DNA of 64,000 nucleotides from Anodontia alba (GCA_964016985.1 OZ024823.1:60784514-60848513); one strand, 5' to 3'. Counted from the first letter of the stretch, positions 46,245-61,594 are shown. Notes: a model not told the origin generated them from the sequence alone. Translations and numbers: made by a program.

Positions 46245-46746
46245 TTTTATGTTTCTTTAATGCTTTTATTCATCTACCTGCTCTTCAACATTTATGTATG
46301 GAAATTAACCTTTTTCCTAACCATTTCTCATCAGTTTGATCTTGATCTGCATTTTCAGGGGCATAATATTGGGTAAAAAAACACAGTTTTGTGCCTAGAA
46401 AATGAAACCAGATAAATTTTAAAGCAATACATTGCCAAAAAATAGACACAGAGAAAATGTCACAGAAGGTCTGCCTGATGTCGCGTACAGAAAAAGAGTT
46501 ATGTCAGCGCAGTAAGTGACGTCAGCAGTTTGAGTGTGAAACGTTAACCTCTTCACAAAAACATTTGGTGAGGCTTTTGACTCAGAATTTGATTTGAAGA
46601 AAAAAAAAAGTAGTCCCAAACAGTGAAAATAAGAAAGTCATAATTTCACTGTTTGAAATAGTGACATTATTGGTTTCAGTTACACTGAGAAGTCTCTATC
46701 TTTCTCTAAAATGCATAAAAGAAAACATAATTATTTTCTATTTCAG
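46245..46746. other. Intron sequence, no recognised feature
   Basis: AT-rich, with an A-run at 46601-46609. No coding signs. Confidence 0.35.
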
Positions 46747-46833
46747 AGCTTGTTTGACAAGGATATCTTTATCAATGATTTTCTTGGAAATGTTCTTCTG
46801 ACATTGGACCAGTTAAAAGAACTTTCGTTTAAA
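46747..46833 (+). CDS. C2-domain protein, exon 4: third calcium loop
   Basis: The 87-bp exon between TATTTCAG and GTAAGT reads SLFDKDIFINDFLGNVLLTL then DQLKELSFK, all whole codons. 'FDKD....DFLG' is C2 calcium loop 3, with two Asp in FDKD and a further Asp before FLG. Together with exon 2 and 3 residues this gives the usual five acidic ligands. Confidence 0.93.
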
Positions 46834-47772
46834 GTAAGTAAATCAAAACAACAGAGTTAAGTATTTGGACAGACAGGCCTGAGCAGACAATGTAGACCAC
46901 AGAATGTGATCTTATCTGGGTCTGCTCTGTCTACTGCTTGTCCAGCAGTTTTAGATACAGTCAAAGGTAGTAAAATAGACTTGTTCAAATTTTAGGAGAA
47001 ATACATGGTAAAGAGTTAAGGTGTAGAAATTTTTAGCACAAATAAGGATACAAAATTGAAAACTATGAGTCAAATGGGGGTTGAGGAGGAGGGGTCAGTT
47101 GAGCCCTACTCATTATCTGTATAGCAGTTATTGGAAAAGATGGCTATGACATCATCGCAAAGCATACAGGTAACCACATGGGTGCAGAGTGAATGGGCAT
47201 ACATGGAAAATGTACGGAAATAAGGCTACAAAGACAAATTATATGGATAAAAAGCATCATTTCTTTGCAGCAAGAAAAATAGAATGACTAAATTGTGAGT
47301 GGTTAGAAGGATGCAATCTTCTAAAAGAATAAAATGTTATATTTATTTTGAGATAACGTCACAGTAGTTTGCATTGCCTGTGTCATTTTCTAATTAACCC
47401 AAACTTTCTATTAAACAATATCCTCTATCCAAATTGGAAAATTTTTATTATAAAGTAACATGAAATAATTTTGTTTTTCATGCACATACAGCTGAGATGA
47501 ATATGAATAATCGTACGATTCAGACTGGTGTTTGTCAGCCAACAAATATATTTTACAAAATTACTTTAATATATATATATAAATCGATATAATAATTATT
47601 TTAAAATGCATTTTCATCCAAGTTGTGGAAAAAGAAAAATTATACAAAATATCCTTCTTGAAAAACTCATCCCTGGATAAATATTCTCACCGGCTAAAAT
47701 TGTCCAAAATGTATTTCTGATGCACCAGTTAATAAACTTAAATTTACTAGGAAAAAATATAAGAAAGTGACT
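46834..47772. other. Intron sequence with one P palindrome
   Basis: A degenerate P repeat lies at 46875-46955 (GAGCAGACAATGTAGACC...GGTCTGCTCTGTCTACTGC). An AT microsatellite-like stretch is at 47568-47585. The rest is plain AT-rich sequence. Confidence 0.4.
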
Positions 47773-49481
47773 AGGTGAGCTTTTGTGATCACATTTTGTC
47801 CGTCATCTGTCGTGCATGTGTACATCCTTCCATCCATCCGGCCAGGCATCCATAAACAATTTCTTGAAATGACATCTCCTCCTAAACCACTGATTGGACT
47901 TTGACCAAACTTCACAGGAATGAGCCTTGGTTGGTCCTCTTTCAAAGTTGTTTGAATGGTCCAGTCAATTGCACGATGGGTCACAGGAGCTATAATAGAT
48001 TTTTTAACTGAAAACATAAAAAAGTCTTCTTGTCTGAAACCAGAAGGCCTCAGGCCTTGGATATTTGGTATGTAGCTTCATTTAGTGGACCTCTACCAAA
48101 GTTGTTCAAATTATAGCCCTGGGGTCAAAAATGGCCCTATGCCGGGGGGACACTTGTTTTACATAGACCCATATAGGGAAAAACTTTAAAAATCTTCTTG
48201 TCTGAAAGCAGAAAGGCCCGGCCTTTGATATTTGATACATAGCTTCACCTAGTGGACTTGTACCAATATTGTTCAAGTTATTGCCCTGGGGCCAAAAATG
48301 GCCCCGTCCCAGGGCCGACATGTTTTACATAGACTTACATAACCTTCAAAAATCATCTTATCTGAAACCAGAAGACGTGGGCCTTTGATGTTTGGTACAT
48401 AGCTTCACCTAGTGGACCTCTATCACGATTGTTCAAGTTTTTGCCATGGGGCCAAAAATGGCCCAGGGGCCGACATGTTTTACATAGACTTATACAGAGA
48501 AAACCTTCAAAAATCTTCTTATCTGCCCCCAGAAGGCCTGAGCCTTTGATATTTGGTACTTAGCTTCACCTAGTGGACCTCTGCAAAGATTGTTAAAATT
48601 ATGCCCAAGGGCCAAAAATGGCCCCTACTCGGGGCGTACATGTTTTACATAGACTTATATAGGGAAAAACTTTAAAGGTCTCCTTGTCGGAAAGTGCAAG
48701 GCTTAGGCCTTTGATATTTGGTATGTAGAATTGCCTAGAGGTCCTCTGACAAGTGTTCAAATTATTCCCTAGGGGTGAAAAGAGGCCCCGCCCAGAGGGA
48801 GGGGGAGAGGGGGTCACTTTAGATAGAGCAAAAAGCCATTGGCAATCATTAGGCCTAGGACTATCAAACTAATAGGGAGGATGGACCTGAAGAGTAGATG
48901 ACCTTTAAGTCAAAGGTCAAGGTCACTGTGACCTTTATTACCAAAAAAGCTTATAATTCTGCAGTGCTTATGGTTAGGACCCTCAAGCAGTAGAGATGTT
49001 GGCCCTCACCAGTAGATGATCCTGAGGGCAAAGGTCAGGGTCACCAGGACCTTTAATACTAAAAAGCTTGATAACTTGGCAATGCTTGGGGCTAGGACCC
49101 TCAAACAGAAGGGATGTTGGTCCTCACCGGTAGATGAGGCTGAGGGCAAAGGTCATGGTCAATGACACCATGACCTTTAGTACTAAAAAGCTTATAATTT
49201 AGCAGTGCTTGAACTTAGATGGGATGTTGGTCTTGACCAGTAGATGCCCTAATGACAAATGTCAAAGTCACAGTGTCTTTTGTACAAAACAAGCTTATAA
49301 CTTGGCAATGCTTGGGTCTAGGATCCTCAAACATAGTAGGGATGTTTTTTCTGACCAGAAGATGACCCTGAGAGCAAAGGTCATGGTCAAGGTCTCCATG
49401 ACCTTTAGAACCGCATCTCTGTTAGCAATGATATGTATAACATGAGTCAGGTGAGCAATATAGGGCATGATGGCTCTCTTG
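47773..49481 (+). mobile_element. Pearl-type element E, 5' end trimmed, nuclear-receptor-type core
   Basis: It begins inside the 5' hairpin (AGGTGAGCTTTTGTGATCAC), then GTCCGTCATCTGTCG and the lead segment shared with elements A1 and A2 (CTCCTCCTAAACCACTGATT). A first core of about 160 bp has 'CAGAAGGCCTGAGCCTTTGA' and 'GGGGCCAAAAATGGCCC'. A second of about 120 bp (48850-49430, five units) has 'AAAGGTCAAGGTCACTGTGA' and 'AAAAGCTTATAATT'. The 3' end has GTCAGGTGAGCAATATAGGG and CATGATGGCTCTCTTG. Two different cores in one element. Confidence 0.8.
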
Positions 49482-49761
49482 TTTTATAGTTTGTCTTCAA
49501 AATGTTAAATGTAATGAAGTAAAAAATTGTAGGACAAAATAAAGAACTAGAGCCTTTTAACTGTATTCTGCTGTTGATTTGTACCTGTGAGAGTTACCTA
49601 TATGTGGACTGATGATGTCATGCCATCTTTTTCAATAATCCCACTTGTAACAACATATTGTAATGCTGCATTGATGCCATACTTCAACATTGTATCCACA
49701 TTGCTACAACATTATGTATATGCAAGGTGCTGTGTAAAAATTCCTGCACATATATGCACGC

Positions 49762-52931
<3,170 letters not shown>

Positions 52932-53322
52932 TAATTTAGACCCTGTATATGTGTTGTGTGTATTTTGTACATATCCATGTAACCTGGTTTCAGGACTTGT
53001 GTTTCGCTTTCGGCAAGACTGTTTTCTAGGGATATCACTGCATTTTTTTTTTTTTTTTTTTTTTTTTCTAGTGACTGGTGTCAGATATGTCTTGTTTCAG
53101 TGAAATAAGGCAACTCTACATCAGCTCACAGTGTATATTCAAACTTGATCATCTCTCTTATTAGTGTGTGTGTGTATGTGTGTTTCTAGCCTATGCATTT
53201 TCTTTTCGTTGTATATAATGTAAATAATAGAGGGCCTCATGGAAGATTAGCCTGTATTGTTGCTAAATGTGTAACCCTCTGAAAATAAAGACCATTATTA
53301 TTATTATTATTATTATTATATT

Positions 53323-53825
53323 GTGACTATTGAGAAGGGAGGCAAATACATTTTTTGTAGTCTCTAGTCAGAGATGTATCCATTTGCCTAAATTTAACCA
53401 AAGCAATTCTGATAATATATTTTGGTGCAAGATAACAACAAAAATCTGAATACTCTCCTTATCTGGAGGTATTCTATATCATCGTACTAAATGACTGAAA
53501 AAACATTGATTGGGTACTAAACACTAGTTTATCAAACATTCTTGTGTGGAGGAATAAGATTACTTAGCATAAATATGATAAATAAAACTTAGTGTCCATG
53601 CTTGCAAATCAAGTCTTTCATCTATTTTCGACAGAACGCTGAACTTACATAATGATAAAATATTGCGATTATTCGTGAATCAGTAATGAATAACTGAATT
53701 AGGAATTCATACATTTCTGAGAAGAAGAAAAGAAAATATTGATATATTTTGTTCACATTGAAAAAAAGTGCCCTATCCTAGAACTGATGGTAGAAAAAAA
53801 AAACACCAGGTACATAAAAAGTATA
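53323..53825. other. Intron sequence, no recognised feature
   Basis: AT-rich; no coding signs. Confidence 0.35.
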
Positions 53826-54014
53826 TCACAACCTCTTTATAACACTGTTTCTTTGATCCAAAGTAAAAACTGTTATCTAAGCAACCCTGTTTTATCCAAA
53901 CAAAAGTCTATAGATACTCATTTTTGTTTGGATACAACAGTTTTGGGGTCCACCATCTTATATCTAAAATCATCTTTTAATGAAAAGTCTTATAAAGAGG
54001 TTCCTGTGTATTAT
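53826..54014. repeat. MITE-like repeat (CCTCTTTATAA family)
   Basis: CACAACCTCTTTATAACACT at the left and GTCTTATAAAGAGGTTCCTG at the right form inverted ends. Inside are 'TTTTGTTTGGATACAACAGT' and 'TTGGGGTCCACCATCTTATA'. Confidence 0.68.
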
Positions 54015-54479
54015 AAAGTATCATGGAAATGTAGGAAAAGAACCATTTAAAAAGATATTTATTGCAATATTATAATGCACAAAAGTTGTCTCATTCTGTG
54101 ACTTAATAATGAGCAATCCTGATGTTTAAGTCATGTAATGGATAAGAACAGTGCTATCATATAAAATGCCTTAAATACTTAACCTATCTGATATAGTACC
54201 TGTCTGATATATTACATGCACCCACAACAAATGCTTAATGGAGAAATTGAGAAAATTATCCCAGAACTGTTATCAAATACTCCTGCTTAACAAGTCCTAT
54301 GCACGTGGTTAAACAGGTATAGGAATGAGCATCTAAAAACCTTAAAGGAATCACCTGATACACCCAGATACCCAGTCACTTTTCGAGATGTCTTATTCAG
54401 GAAAATATGAAAAATGATACATTTCATCAGGCTGATGATGTTCACTTAGGTTTATAGGAGCTTTATCATTTCATTAACT
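54015..54479. other. Intron sequence, no recognised feature
   Basis: AT-rich; no coding signs. Confidence 0.35.
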
Positions 54480-54680
54480 ATTTTAGTCTGGAGACCTTAA
54501 AAGGGTAATTGGCAAACAGTGCAGACACTGATCAAATGCTGTAGAATGTGCATTCTGATCAGGGTCTCCACTGTTGGCAAATAGTTGAGCCAATTTTCTC
54601 TGGGAATATCTAAATCACATAGTCCGACATACCTATAATTGAAATTTCATTCTTCCAATATATAGTATTGGGACTTTATT
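54480..54680 (-). repeat. Dispersed ~200-bp repeat N, copy 2 (reverse), with P palindrome
   Basis: In reverse it carries 'ACTATATATTGGAAGAATG', 'GGTATGTCGGACTATGTGAT' and 'TAAGGTCTCCAGACTAAAA'. The P palindrome (GATCAAATGCTG.. / GCATTCTGATC) is at 54513-54580. Confidence 0.65.
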
Positions 54681-54804
54681 CAGTTCAAAAAATTGTCTAT
54701 TATAGAAAAAAAATATCACCCAACCAGGAGTGGCAGCCACCCAGTTATTATAGATAATTTATTGGTAGCACTGTTTGTAATTTTTGTCATTTCCTCTGTT
54801 ACAG

Positions 54805-54888
54805 GGAACTGCAGACTGGTTTAAATTACAGAGAGCTCAGTCTGGTGAGATTCAGTTAAAATGTGTTGTTACTGCTAAGGACACTGTG
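54805..54888 (+). CDS. C2-domain protein, exon 5: C2 end
   Basis: The 84-bp exon between TCTGTTACAG and GTAAGG reads GTADWFKLQRAQSGEIQLKC then VVTAKDTV. 'W-F-x-L...G-E-I-x-L' is the last strand pair of many C2 domains. Whole codons at both borders. It closes a C2 domain of about 120 residues begun in exon 2. Confidence 0.92.
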
Positions 54889-55004
54889 GTAAGGAATGAA
54901 TATAATTTTCAGAATATACAACTTTTCAAGCATTTATATTTTCATATTTTTTTCTTATAAAAATCTGTATGTATGCAGATGCTCATAATTTTGTTGTCTT
55001 TAGA

Positions 55005-57530
55005 CATCACTTTCATATGATTAGTCTTCAGACATTACTCACATATGATTGTACTCTTTAGACATCACTCCCATATGTTTGTGACTTCAGACAGCACTGT
55101 CATATGGTTGTTGTCTTTTGACATCACTCCCATATGGTTTTCTTTAGACATCACTCCCATATGGTTATCTTTAGACATCACTCCCATATGGTTGTCTGTA
55201 GACATCACTCCCATAAGGTTGTTTTTAGACATCATACCCATATGGTTGTCTTTAGACAGCACACCCATATGGTAGTAGACTTCAGACTTCACTCCCATGT
55301 GATTGTAGTCTTCAGACATCACTTCCATATGATTAAAGTCTTCTGACATCACTCCCATATGATTGTATTCTTTAGACATCACTCTCATATAGAGACACCA
55401 CTACCATATGGTTGTTGTCTTTAGACATCACTCCAGTATGGTTGTCTTTAGACATCACTGCTATATGGTTGTCTTTAAACAGTACTGCCATATGATTGTA
55501 GTCCTTAGATATCACTCTCATATGATTGTGCTCTTTAGACATCACTTCCATGTGGTTTTGGTTGTAGACTTTAGACATCACTGCCATATGGTTGTTTTTT
55601 TAGACATTACTGCCATTTTGTCGTCTTTAGACATCACTCCCATATGATTGTAGTCTTTTTAGACATCACTCTTAAATGATTGCTCTCTTTACTCATCACT
55701 CACATATTATTGTAGGTTTTAGACATCACTCCCATGTGGCTGTAGACTTTAGACATCACTTCCATATTGTTGTCTTCAGAAATCATTCGCATATGACTGT
55801 AGTCTTAAGACGTCACTCGCATATGATTAAGCTTTTTACACATTACTACCATATGGCTGTAGATTTTAGACATCACTGTAATATGGTTTGTTTCTTAAGA
55901 CATCATTCCCATACAATTGTACTCTTTAGACATAGCTCTGATGTGCTTGTGCTCTTTAAACATTGCTCTGGTATGAATAGTCATTAGATGTTGATTGTAC
56001 TCCTAAGACTTCATTCCCATATGGCTGTACTCTTCAGATTTCAATCCCAATCATTGTAGACTTCAGACATTATTCTCATATGATTTTGCTCATTTCCATA
56101 TGATTGTAGGCTTCAGACATCACTCTCATATGAGTATAGTCTTCAAACATCACTCACATATGGTTGGAGTCTTCAGACATCTTTTCAATATGATTGTAGT
56201 TTTCAGACATCTTTCCCATATGAATTTGCTCTTTAGACTTCACTTTCATATGTTTGTAGAATTAAGACATCACTGCCATATGATTGTAGTCTCATCCCTC
56301 TCATATGACTTCAGACATCACCCCATATGATTGTACTCTTTAGACATCAATCCCATATGATTCTAATCTTCAGACATCACTCCTATATGATCATACGTCT
56401 TCATACATCATCCAATATGATATGTTGTAAACTTTAGATGTCATTCCCATATGTTTGTACTCTTCAGATATCTCAGATATCTCTCCCATATGATTGTAGT
56501 CTTATCACTCTCATATGATTGTAGTCTTCAGACATCACTTCCATATGGTTGTAAACATCAGACATCACTCCCATATGATTGTACTCTTTAGGCTTCACTT
56601 CCATGTGGTTATAGACTTCATACATCACTTCGATATGATTGCGGTCCAGACATCACTCCCATATGATTATACTCTTTAGACATCACTCCCATATGGCGGT
56701 AGACTTAAGATAGCACTCCCATATGGTTGTAGTCTTCAGACATTACTTCCATATGATTGTACTCTTTAGACATCACTCCCAGTTGGTTGTAGACTTAAGA
56801 TAGCACTCCCATATGGTTGTAGTCGTCAGACATTACTCCCATATGATTGTACTCTTTAGACATCATTCCCAATTGGTTGTAGACTTAAGATAGCACTCCC
56901 ATATGATTGTACTCTTCTGATATCTCCCATATAATTGTGGTCTTCAGACATCACCCCCATATGATTGTACTCTTTAGGCTTCACTTCCATGTGGTTATAG
57001 ACTTCAGACATCACTCCCATATGATTGTAGTCTTCAGATATCACTCCCATATGATTGTAGTCTTCAGACATCACTCCCATATGATTTTGCTCTTCAGACA
57101 TCACTCCCATATGATTTTGCTCTTTAGACATCACTCCCATATGATTATAAACTTTAGACATCACTCCCATATGATGGTACTCTTTATACTTCACTCTCAT
57201 ATGGTTGTAGACTTCTGATATTGCCACAGATGATTTTGCTGCCAAGAGTCCTTAGACATCACTGCATTATGAGTATAGTCTTCAGGCATTACTTCCATAT
57301 GATTGTAGTCTTCAGACATCAAACACCATATGGTTGTACTGTTCAGACTTCATTCCCATATAATTGTAGTCTTTAGAAATTGCTCTGTATGGTTGTAGCC
57401 TGTAGACAATGCTTCCTTGTGATTATGATTTTTAGGCAATACTCCCATATGATTGCATTGCTCCCATTTATGATTGTACTCTTTAGGCATTGATCCCATA
57501 TGATTACAGTCTTAAGACATTGTTTCCCTA
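55005..57530 (+). repeat. 2.5-kb minisatellite, ~30-bp unit
   Basis: About 80 units of the form GACATCACTCCCATATGATT plus GTAGTCTTCA, with changes at many sites and small length shifts (27-31). CATATG is the most conserved part. Because the unit is close to 30 bp, long stretches stay open in both directions: the reverse strand reads a repeated NHMGVMSEDY-like decapeptide (55065-55388, 56856-57245), and the forward strand a repeated HHSHMIVVFR. These frames break often, lie between two exons, and are probably not translated. Confidence 0.95.
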
Positions 57531-57550
57531 TTTTCTATGAGAATTCACAG

Positions 57551-57745
57551 AAGACCTCAGGAAATGGAAAACTTAACAGATCATCCAGTAGATCACCAGA
57601 ATCACAGCCCAGAGTTCCAACAATCCAGCCACCATCAGCTGGGAGTGATCCCATAGTCAAATCTCCAGCAGATCAGTTGCAATCTAACAGACCGTTTAGT
57701 GACTCCTCACTAGAGAGTGATGTCTTTGAGTCAACCCAACAGCAG
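57551..57745 (+). CDS. C2-domain protein, exon 6: Ser/Pro-rich tail
   Basis: The 195-bp exon between AGAATTCACAG and GTAATA codes for 65 residues. They start KTSGNGKLNRSSSRSPESQP, continue through 'RVPTIQPPSAGSDPIVKSP', and end 'SLESDVFESTQQQ'. Low-complexity Ser, Pro and Gln with many possible phosphorylation sites (RSSSRSPE). It starts 20 bases after the minisatellite. Whole codons at both ends. Confidence 0.85.
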
Positions 57746-58465
57746 GTAATAGAGTTAGACATAGGACTTATCAAGCAGGAGTATTGGATAATAATTCTGG
57801 GATAAGTTTTTTTCAAATTTTGCATAAAACATTCTGTGGGTACTCATTAGTAGCCTCTAATGAATACCCACAACATATGTTTTTATTGAAGAAATAAGAA
57901 ACATTATCCCATAATTATCACCAAATGCTCCTCATTAACCAGTCTATGAAGAGAGTTAATGTGTTCAGTCATATTCAGGTCAGATTGCTAATAGGTTGTT
58001 CTCAGTCTGTTGGCTAACTCCTCACTGGAAGAATGAGTAATGGTAGTTCTTTGAGCAAATTGTCAAGTAATAGAGTAAAACAGTCTGGTCAGCTGGTCTC
58101 AGTGTTGCATTAAAGGGACTGGATACTTTGAGAGGAGACCTTTTCAAAATGGAAAAGCTGGGAGTCTGAAAGTCATTTCCTGGGCAGATCATCAGCAGAT
58201 CAGTCGCAGTTGTATATTTCCTTGCATATTTGGTGATCACTTCTATTGCTAAAATTAGGCAGGAAAACAACTTTTAATGAATGTTTGTTTCTAGAACACA
58301 GACAGACTTTTAAAAAATGATTCATAATGACACCCCATCTAAATTTTATAAAAATTGTTAACTCTTTTGGTGCCAAATTTCAGACTACATTTGTCATCTG
58401 CTTTTTTTTTTAACAAACCATCGCTTGGAAAGATGTTTATATGTAAAGTTGAAAGACTGAATGTC
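57746..58465. other. Intron sequence with one palindrome
   Basis: A TACTCATTAG...CCTCTAATGAATACCCACAA palindrome lies at 57838-57873. No other feature. Confidence 0.4.
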
Positions 58466-58534
58466 AAACAGCGTAGATCCAGATGAGATGGCTCATTGAG
58501 CCGTCTCATCTGGATCTATGCAGTTTGCAAACGC
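58466..58534. repeat. Short palindromic repeat P
   Basis: GTAGATCCAGATGAGATGGC and GAGCCGTCTCATCTGGATCT form a nearly perfect hairpin, framed by CAAACAGC and CAGTTTGC. Confidence 0.78.
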
Positions 58535-58755
58535 TTATTTTATCTCCTATGGCAGTGAAAGAGTTAAGATATGACATCCGACATATCCATCAGCTGTCAT
58601 TGAAATGCAAGAATGAAACCGGGTGATGTCCACAAACCTTATTCATCATAGTGCAATTCTTTATTTTTATTTTCCTTGGGATCATTAAGAATATTCTGGA
58701 ACCTTGGAAAATCTGTCCAAATATGCCCAAAGACATCTTTTTTGCATTATTTTAG

Positions 58756-58949
58756 CACAAACAGCATATGCCTCCCACCATCAACAACAATTACCAGGAT
58801 TCCCATAGATTCAATTCCAAGAGTGCCACTTTACCAATGTCAGGTCCAAAAACATCCACCCCAGCACCAACTCCACAGAAGGATGCCACTGGCCAGCTGA
58901 AAAGGTTTGCTTCTGAAGAAAATGTGGAGAATAAACCAAGGAGTACCTC
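58756..58949 (+). CDS. C2-domain protein, exon 7: Ser/Pro/Asn-rich tail
   Basis: The 194-bp exon after GCATTATTTTAG and before GTAAGT reads HKQHMPPTINNNYQDSHRFN, 'SKSATLPMSGPKTSTPAPTP' and 'QKDATGQLKRFASEENVENK', ending two bases into a codon. 'LKRFASEE' resembles a basophilic kinase site. A second in-frame acceptor (CACAAACAG at 58764) could give a product three residues shorter. The gene continues beyond, but I found no further exon before 64000. Confidence 0.82.
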
Positions 58950-59509
58950 GTAAGTTTGACATTGTTACACAGACTAAGTCAGATTTATAATCAAACTTCA
59001 TTGGCTCAAACATCTTTAGGCCCATGGAAATGTGTTCTAGACATATTTAGTTCAAGCACTGAAGGTTAATAATAGCGCCAGGTCAAGAGGCAAATGGGGA
59101 TAATTTAGGGATGTTTTTTGATCTTCAGTAAAATAGTAATATGTTGGGTGTACTGGGTGATTAGAATTGCCTTGATGATATAATTCAAATGAGTACACAC
59201 AACATACATTTTCATGATAAAATAAGAAAATTTCCCTAAAATATCTCTAAATATTTCCTTTCTTGAGCTATCAGAAAAATTTGGTAAAGACTCAAAAACG
59301 AGTTTGAATCAGCCGCAGTAACTGAGCCATCAGTATTTAAGTCATTGAGGTTTTACTGTTTTACCTTATCAGATGTGGTCCTATATGGGACAATGCTTCT
59401 TGTGTAAAAACCATTTGCTGACTTCTGTCATAAATATTTAGGTGAAGGCCCTGCACAGCTTTAGGTAAAAAAGTTCAATAAGAATTTACTTCATTTATTT
59501 AGACAGACA
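58950..59509. other. Intron sequence with one palindrome
   Basis: A remnant of the TACTCATTAG palindrome family lies at about 59148-59215 (GTACTGGGTGATTAGAATTG...ACACACAACATACATTTTC). Otherwise featureless. Confidence 0.4.
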
Positions 59510-59588
59510 GGCCTGAACAAACAAAGTTGACCCAAATAAGATGCCACAGAATGTGGTGTCTATCAGGATATACACTGTTTGCCTTTTA
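59510..59588. repeat. Short palindromic repeat P, degenerate
   Basis: AACAAACAAAGTTGACCC and GATGCCACA pair with TGTGGTGTCTATCAGG and ACACTGTTTGCC. Confidence 0.6.
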
Positions 59589-59649
59589 TCCAGCAAAATT
59601 ATACCAGCAGGTAGTGAAATGGACATACACCACACTTTCTGACGAAAGA

Positions 59650-59790
59650 ATGTGCACAGTTCTGGTTAACCGCTTAGAGGACTAAGCCTGCCCAGTAAAC
59701 GTGTGGTTAGGTAAACTGACCGCGCTCGACATGACCCCATTGGGTTGACTGGGCCGTAAAACCTCAACACAAAAACAAAAACATAAACCA
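59650..59790 (+). repeat. SINE-like tail sequence
   Basis: 'GACCCCATTGGGTTGACTGG', 'GCCGTAAAACCTCAACACAA' and an AAACAAAAAC tail are the kind of 3' end found in many mollusc SINEs. The head is not identified. Confidence 0.4.
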
Positions 59791-59997
59791 CAACCTCTGT
59801 ATAACACTATTGTTGGGGTCCATAGCATAAACCGTGTTAGTTAAACAACAGTGTTATGTCCAAACAAAAATGAATAAATTATATTGAAAAATGACCATTT
59901 ATGGTCATTTTTCTATATAATCTATACATTTTTGGGATCCATCTTTGAGCCGTGTTATAATGAACCATGTTATAAAGCGGTTGTGGTATATTCAGTT
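59791..59997. repeat. MITE-like repeat (CCTCTTTATAA family)
   Basis: CACAACCTCTGTATAACACT at the left and ATGTTATAAAGCGGTTGTGG at the right are inverted. Inside are 'GTTATGTCCAAACAAAAATG' and 'TTTGGGATCCATCTTTG'. Confidence 0.65.
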
Positions 59998-60253
59998 TTA
60001 GGACAAGTAGGATAAGGAATTAAGGTGTATGCATGCTTATAGATATTTTTTTGTCTGTCGCCACAAAAATATTTTGTGAGCACTCGTTTAATTGATATTG
60101 CCTTGTTATTGAGAACTTTGGCCTAGACACTGCAGACATGCTGGCCAATCTGTATCTTTACTGAAGTATTTGCAAAATTTTTGGTTTTACCATAGTGGAC
60201 CAGCAGGGATTCACATGCTGTCTTATCTTATATCAGTGCAGTTTGTGTAAATT

Positions 60254-61140
60254 ATTACAAAATAAAACTAGAATGCACAGTCATCTCAGATCCCCACACC
60301 TATTGCTAATGTTGCTAATAGCATGACTGATGAATGGACAGACTTGCTCTTGCACACCTTTACCATGAGGGGAGGTCATGTAGCAAGTTTGGTTAAATTC
60401 CACCCAGTGGTTAAGGAGGAGATGGCATGACAGACAGATTGATGGATGACGAATGCATGGAAAAATAATGTTGCTCTTACACACCCTTACCATGAGGAGA
60501 AAGAGATGTAGCAAGTTTGGTTGAATTCCGACCAGTGGTTTAGGAGGTGTTTGGTGACGGACAGATAGATGGATGACAGACGCACGGAAAAATAATACTG
60601 CTCATGCACCCTTATTATTAAGGGAAGTAATGTAGTAAGTTTGGTTGAATTCCACCCAGGGGTTTAGGAGGAGATAGCATGACAGACAGATGATGGGAAG
60701 AAGGACAAACAGACACACAGAAAAATAATGTTGCTCTTGCACACCCTTACCATGAGGAGAAGTGATGTAGCAACTTTTGTTGAACTCGGCCCAGTAGTTT
60801 AGGAGAAGATAGCATGACCGACAGATGGATGGACAACAGACACATGGAAGGATGGACACACGGAAAAATAATGTTGCTCTCTCACACACTTACCATGAGG
60901 GAAGTAATGAAGCAAGATTGGTTGAATTCCGCCCAGTGGTTTAGGAGATACGTGACAGACAAATAGATGGAAGACAGATGCATGAATGGACAGATGCATG
61001 GAAATATAATGTTGCTCTCGCACACCCTTACCATGAGGGGAAGTGATGTAGCAAGTTTGGTAGAATTCCACCCAATGGTTAGGAGGAGTTATCGTGATGG
61101 ACAGATGTTTGGATGGAAGAACAGACAGACGACTGCAGGG
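60254..61140 (-). repeat. Tandem array, ~118-bp unit (pearl-type core, reverse orientation)
   Basis: Seven or eight units carry 'TTGCTCTTACACACCCTTAC', 'GTAGCAAGTTTGGTTGAATT', 'CCAGTGGTTTAGGAG' and a GACGGACAGATAGATGGATG stretch. The GGACAG/GATGG tetranucleotide tract in each unit is the reverse of the GTCC microsatellite of the other pearl-type elements. The end hairpins were not found. Confidence 0.8.
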
Positions 61141-61594
61141 ATGAGAGTATACTTGTGTGTTTTAAAGTTATGGACACTTCAGTGTATTTCAATGAGATTT
61201 ATTCCATAGACACACAAGCCGACTGATTTGTGTGTCAAAAATTACTTACAAAGTACCCTTGTGTGTCTAATTTTAAACACACATGGGTACTTTGTACATA
61301 AGCAGACACAGAAGTAAACATCCGTCAACAAATTTTGACGGACGTATACCTCTATGTCTGCTTACATACATCCCTTTGTTAATCGGACGGACGGACTGAG
61401 GCCTTCACGATATACCCATCACTTTTTTGCAAAAGCATGGGACTAAAAAAAACATCATGAACTGTTTTTATCAAGTTCTTCCAAGTGCTCTGTGGTCTGC
61501 ATTGTGTGGACTGTTATGACAACCAAGTCCAGTTCATTCTGATGAAAAATTGTGATAATATTTTACCAAACACTTAACAAAATATAAACCCATT
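61141..61594. other. Inverted repeats, probably the 5' side of the reverse array
   Basis: ACAAAGTACCCTTGTGTGT pairs with ACACACATGGGTACTTTGT (61239-61289). CATCCGTCAACAAATTTTGA pairs with GACGGACG (61319-61346). CGGACGGACGGAC at 61383 and 'CTTCACGATATACCCATCAC' follow; this would be the microsatellite and 5' end of a reversed pearl-type element. No gene. Confidence 0.5.

Noticed and set aside
55065..57245. Coding gene for a histidine/methionine-rich repeat protein
   Set aside because: The frames follow a minisatellite, are broken many times on both strands, and lie in an intron of the C2 gene.
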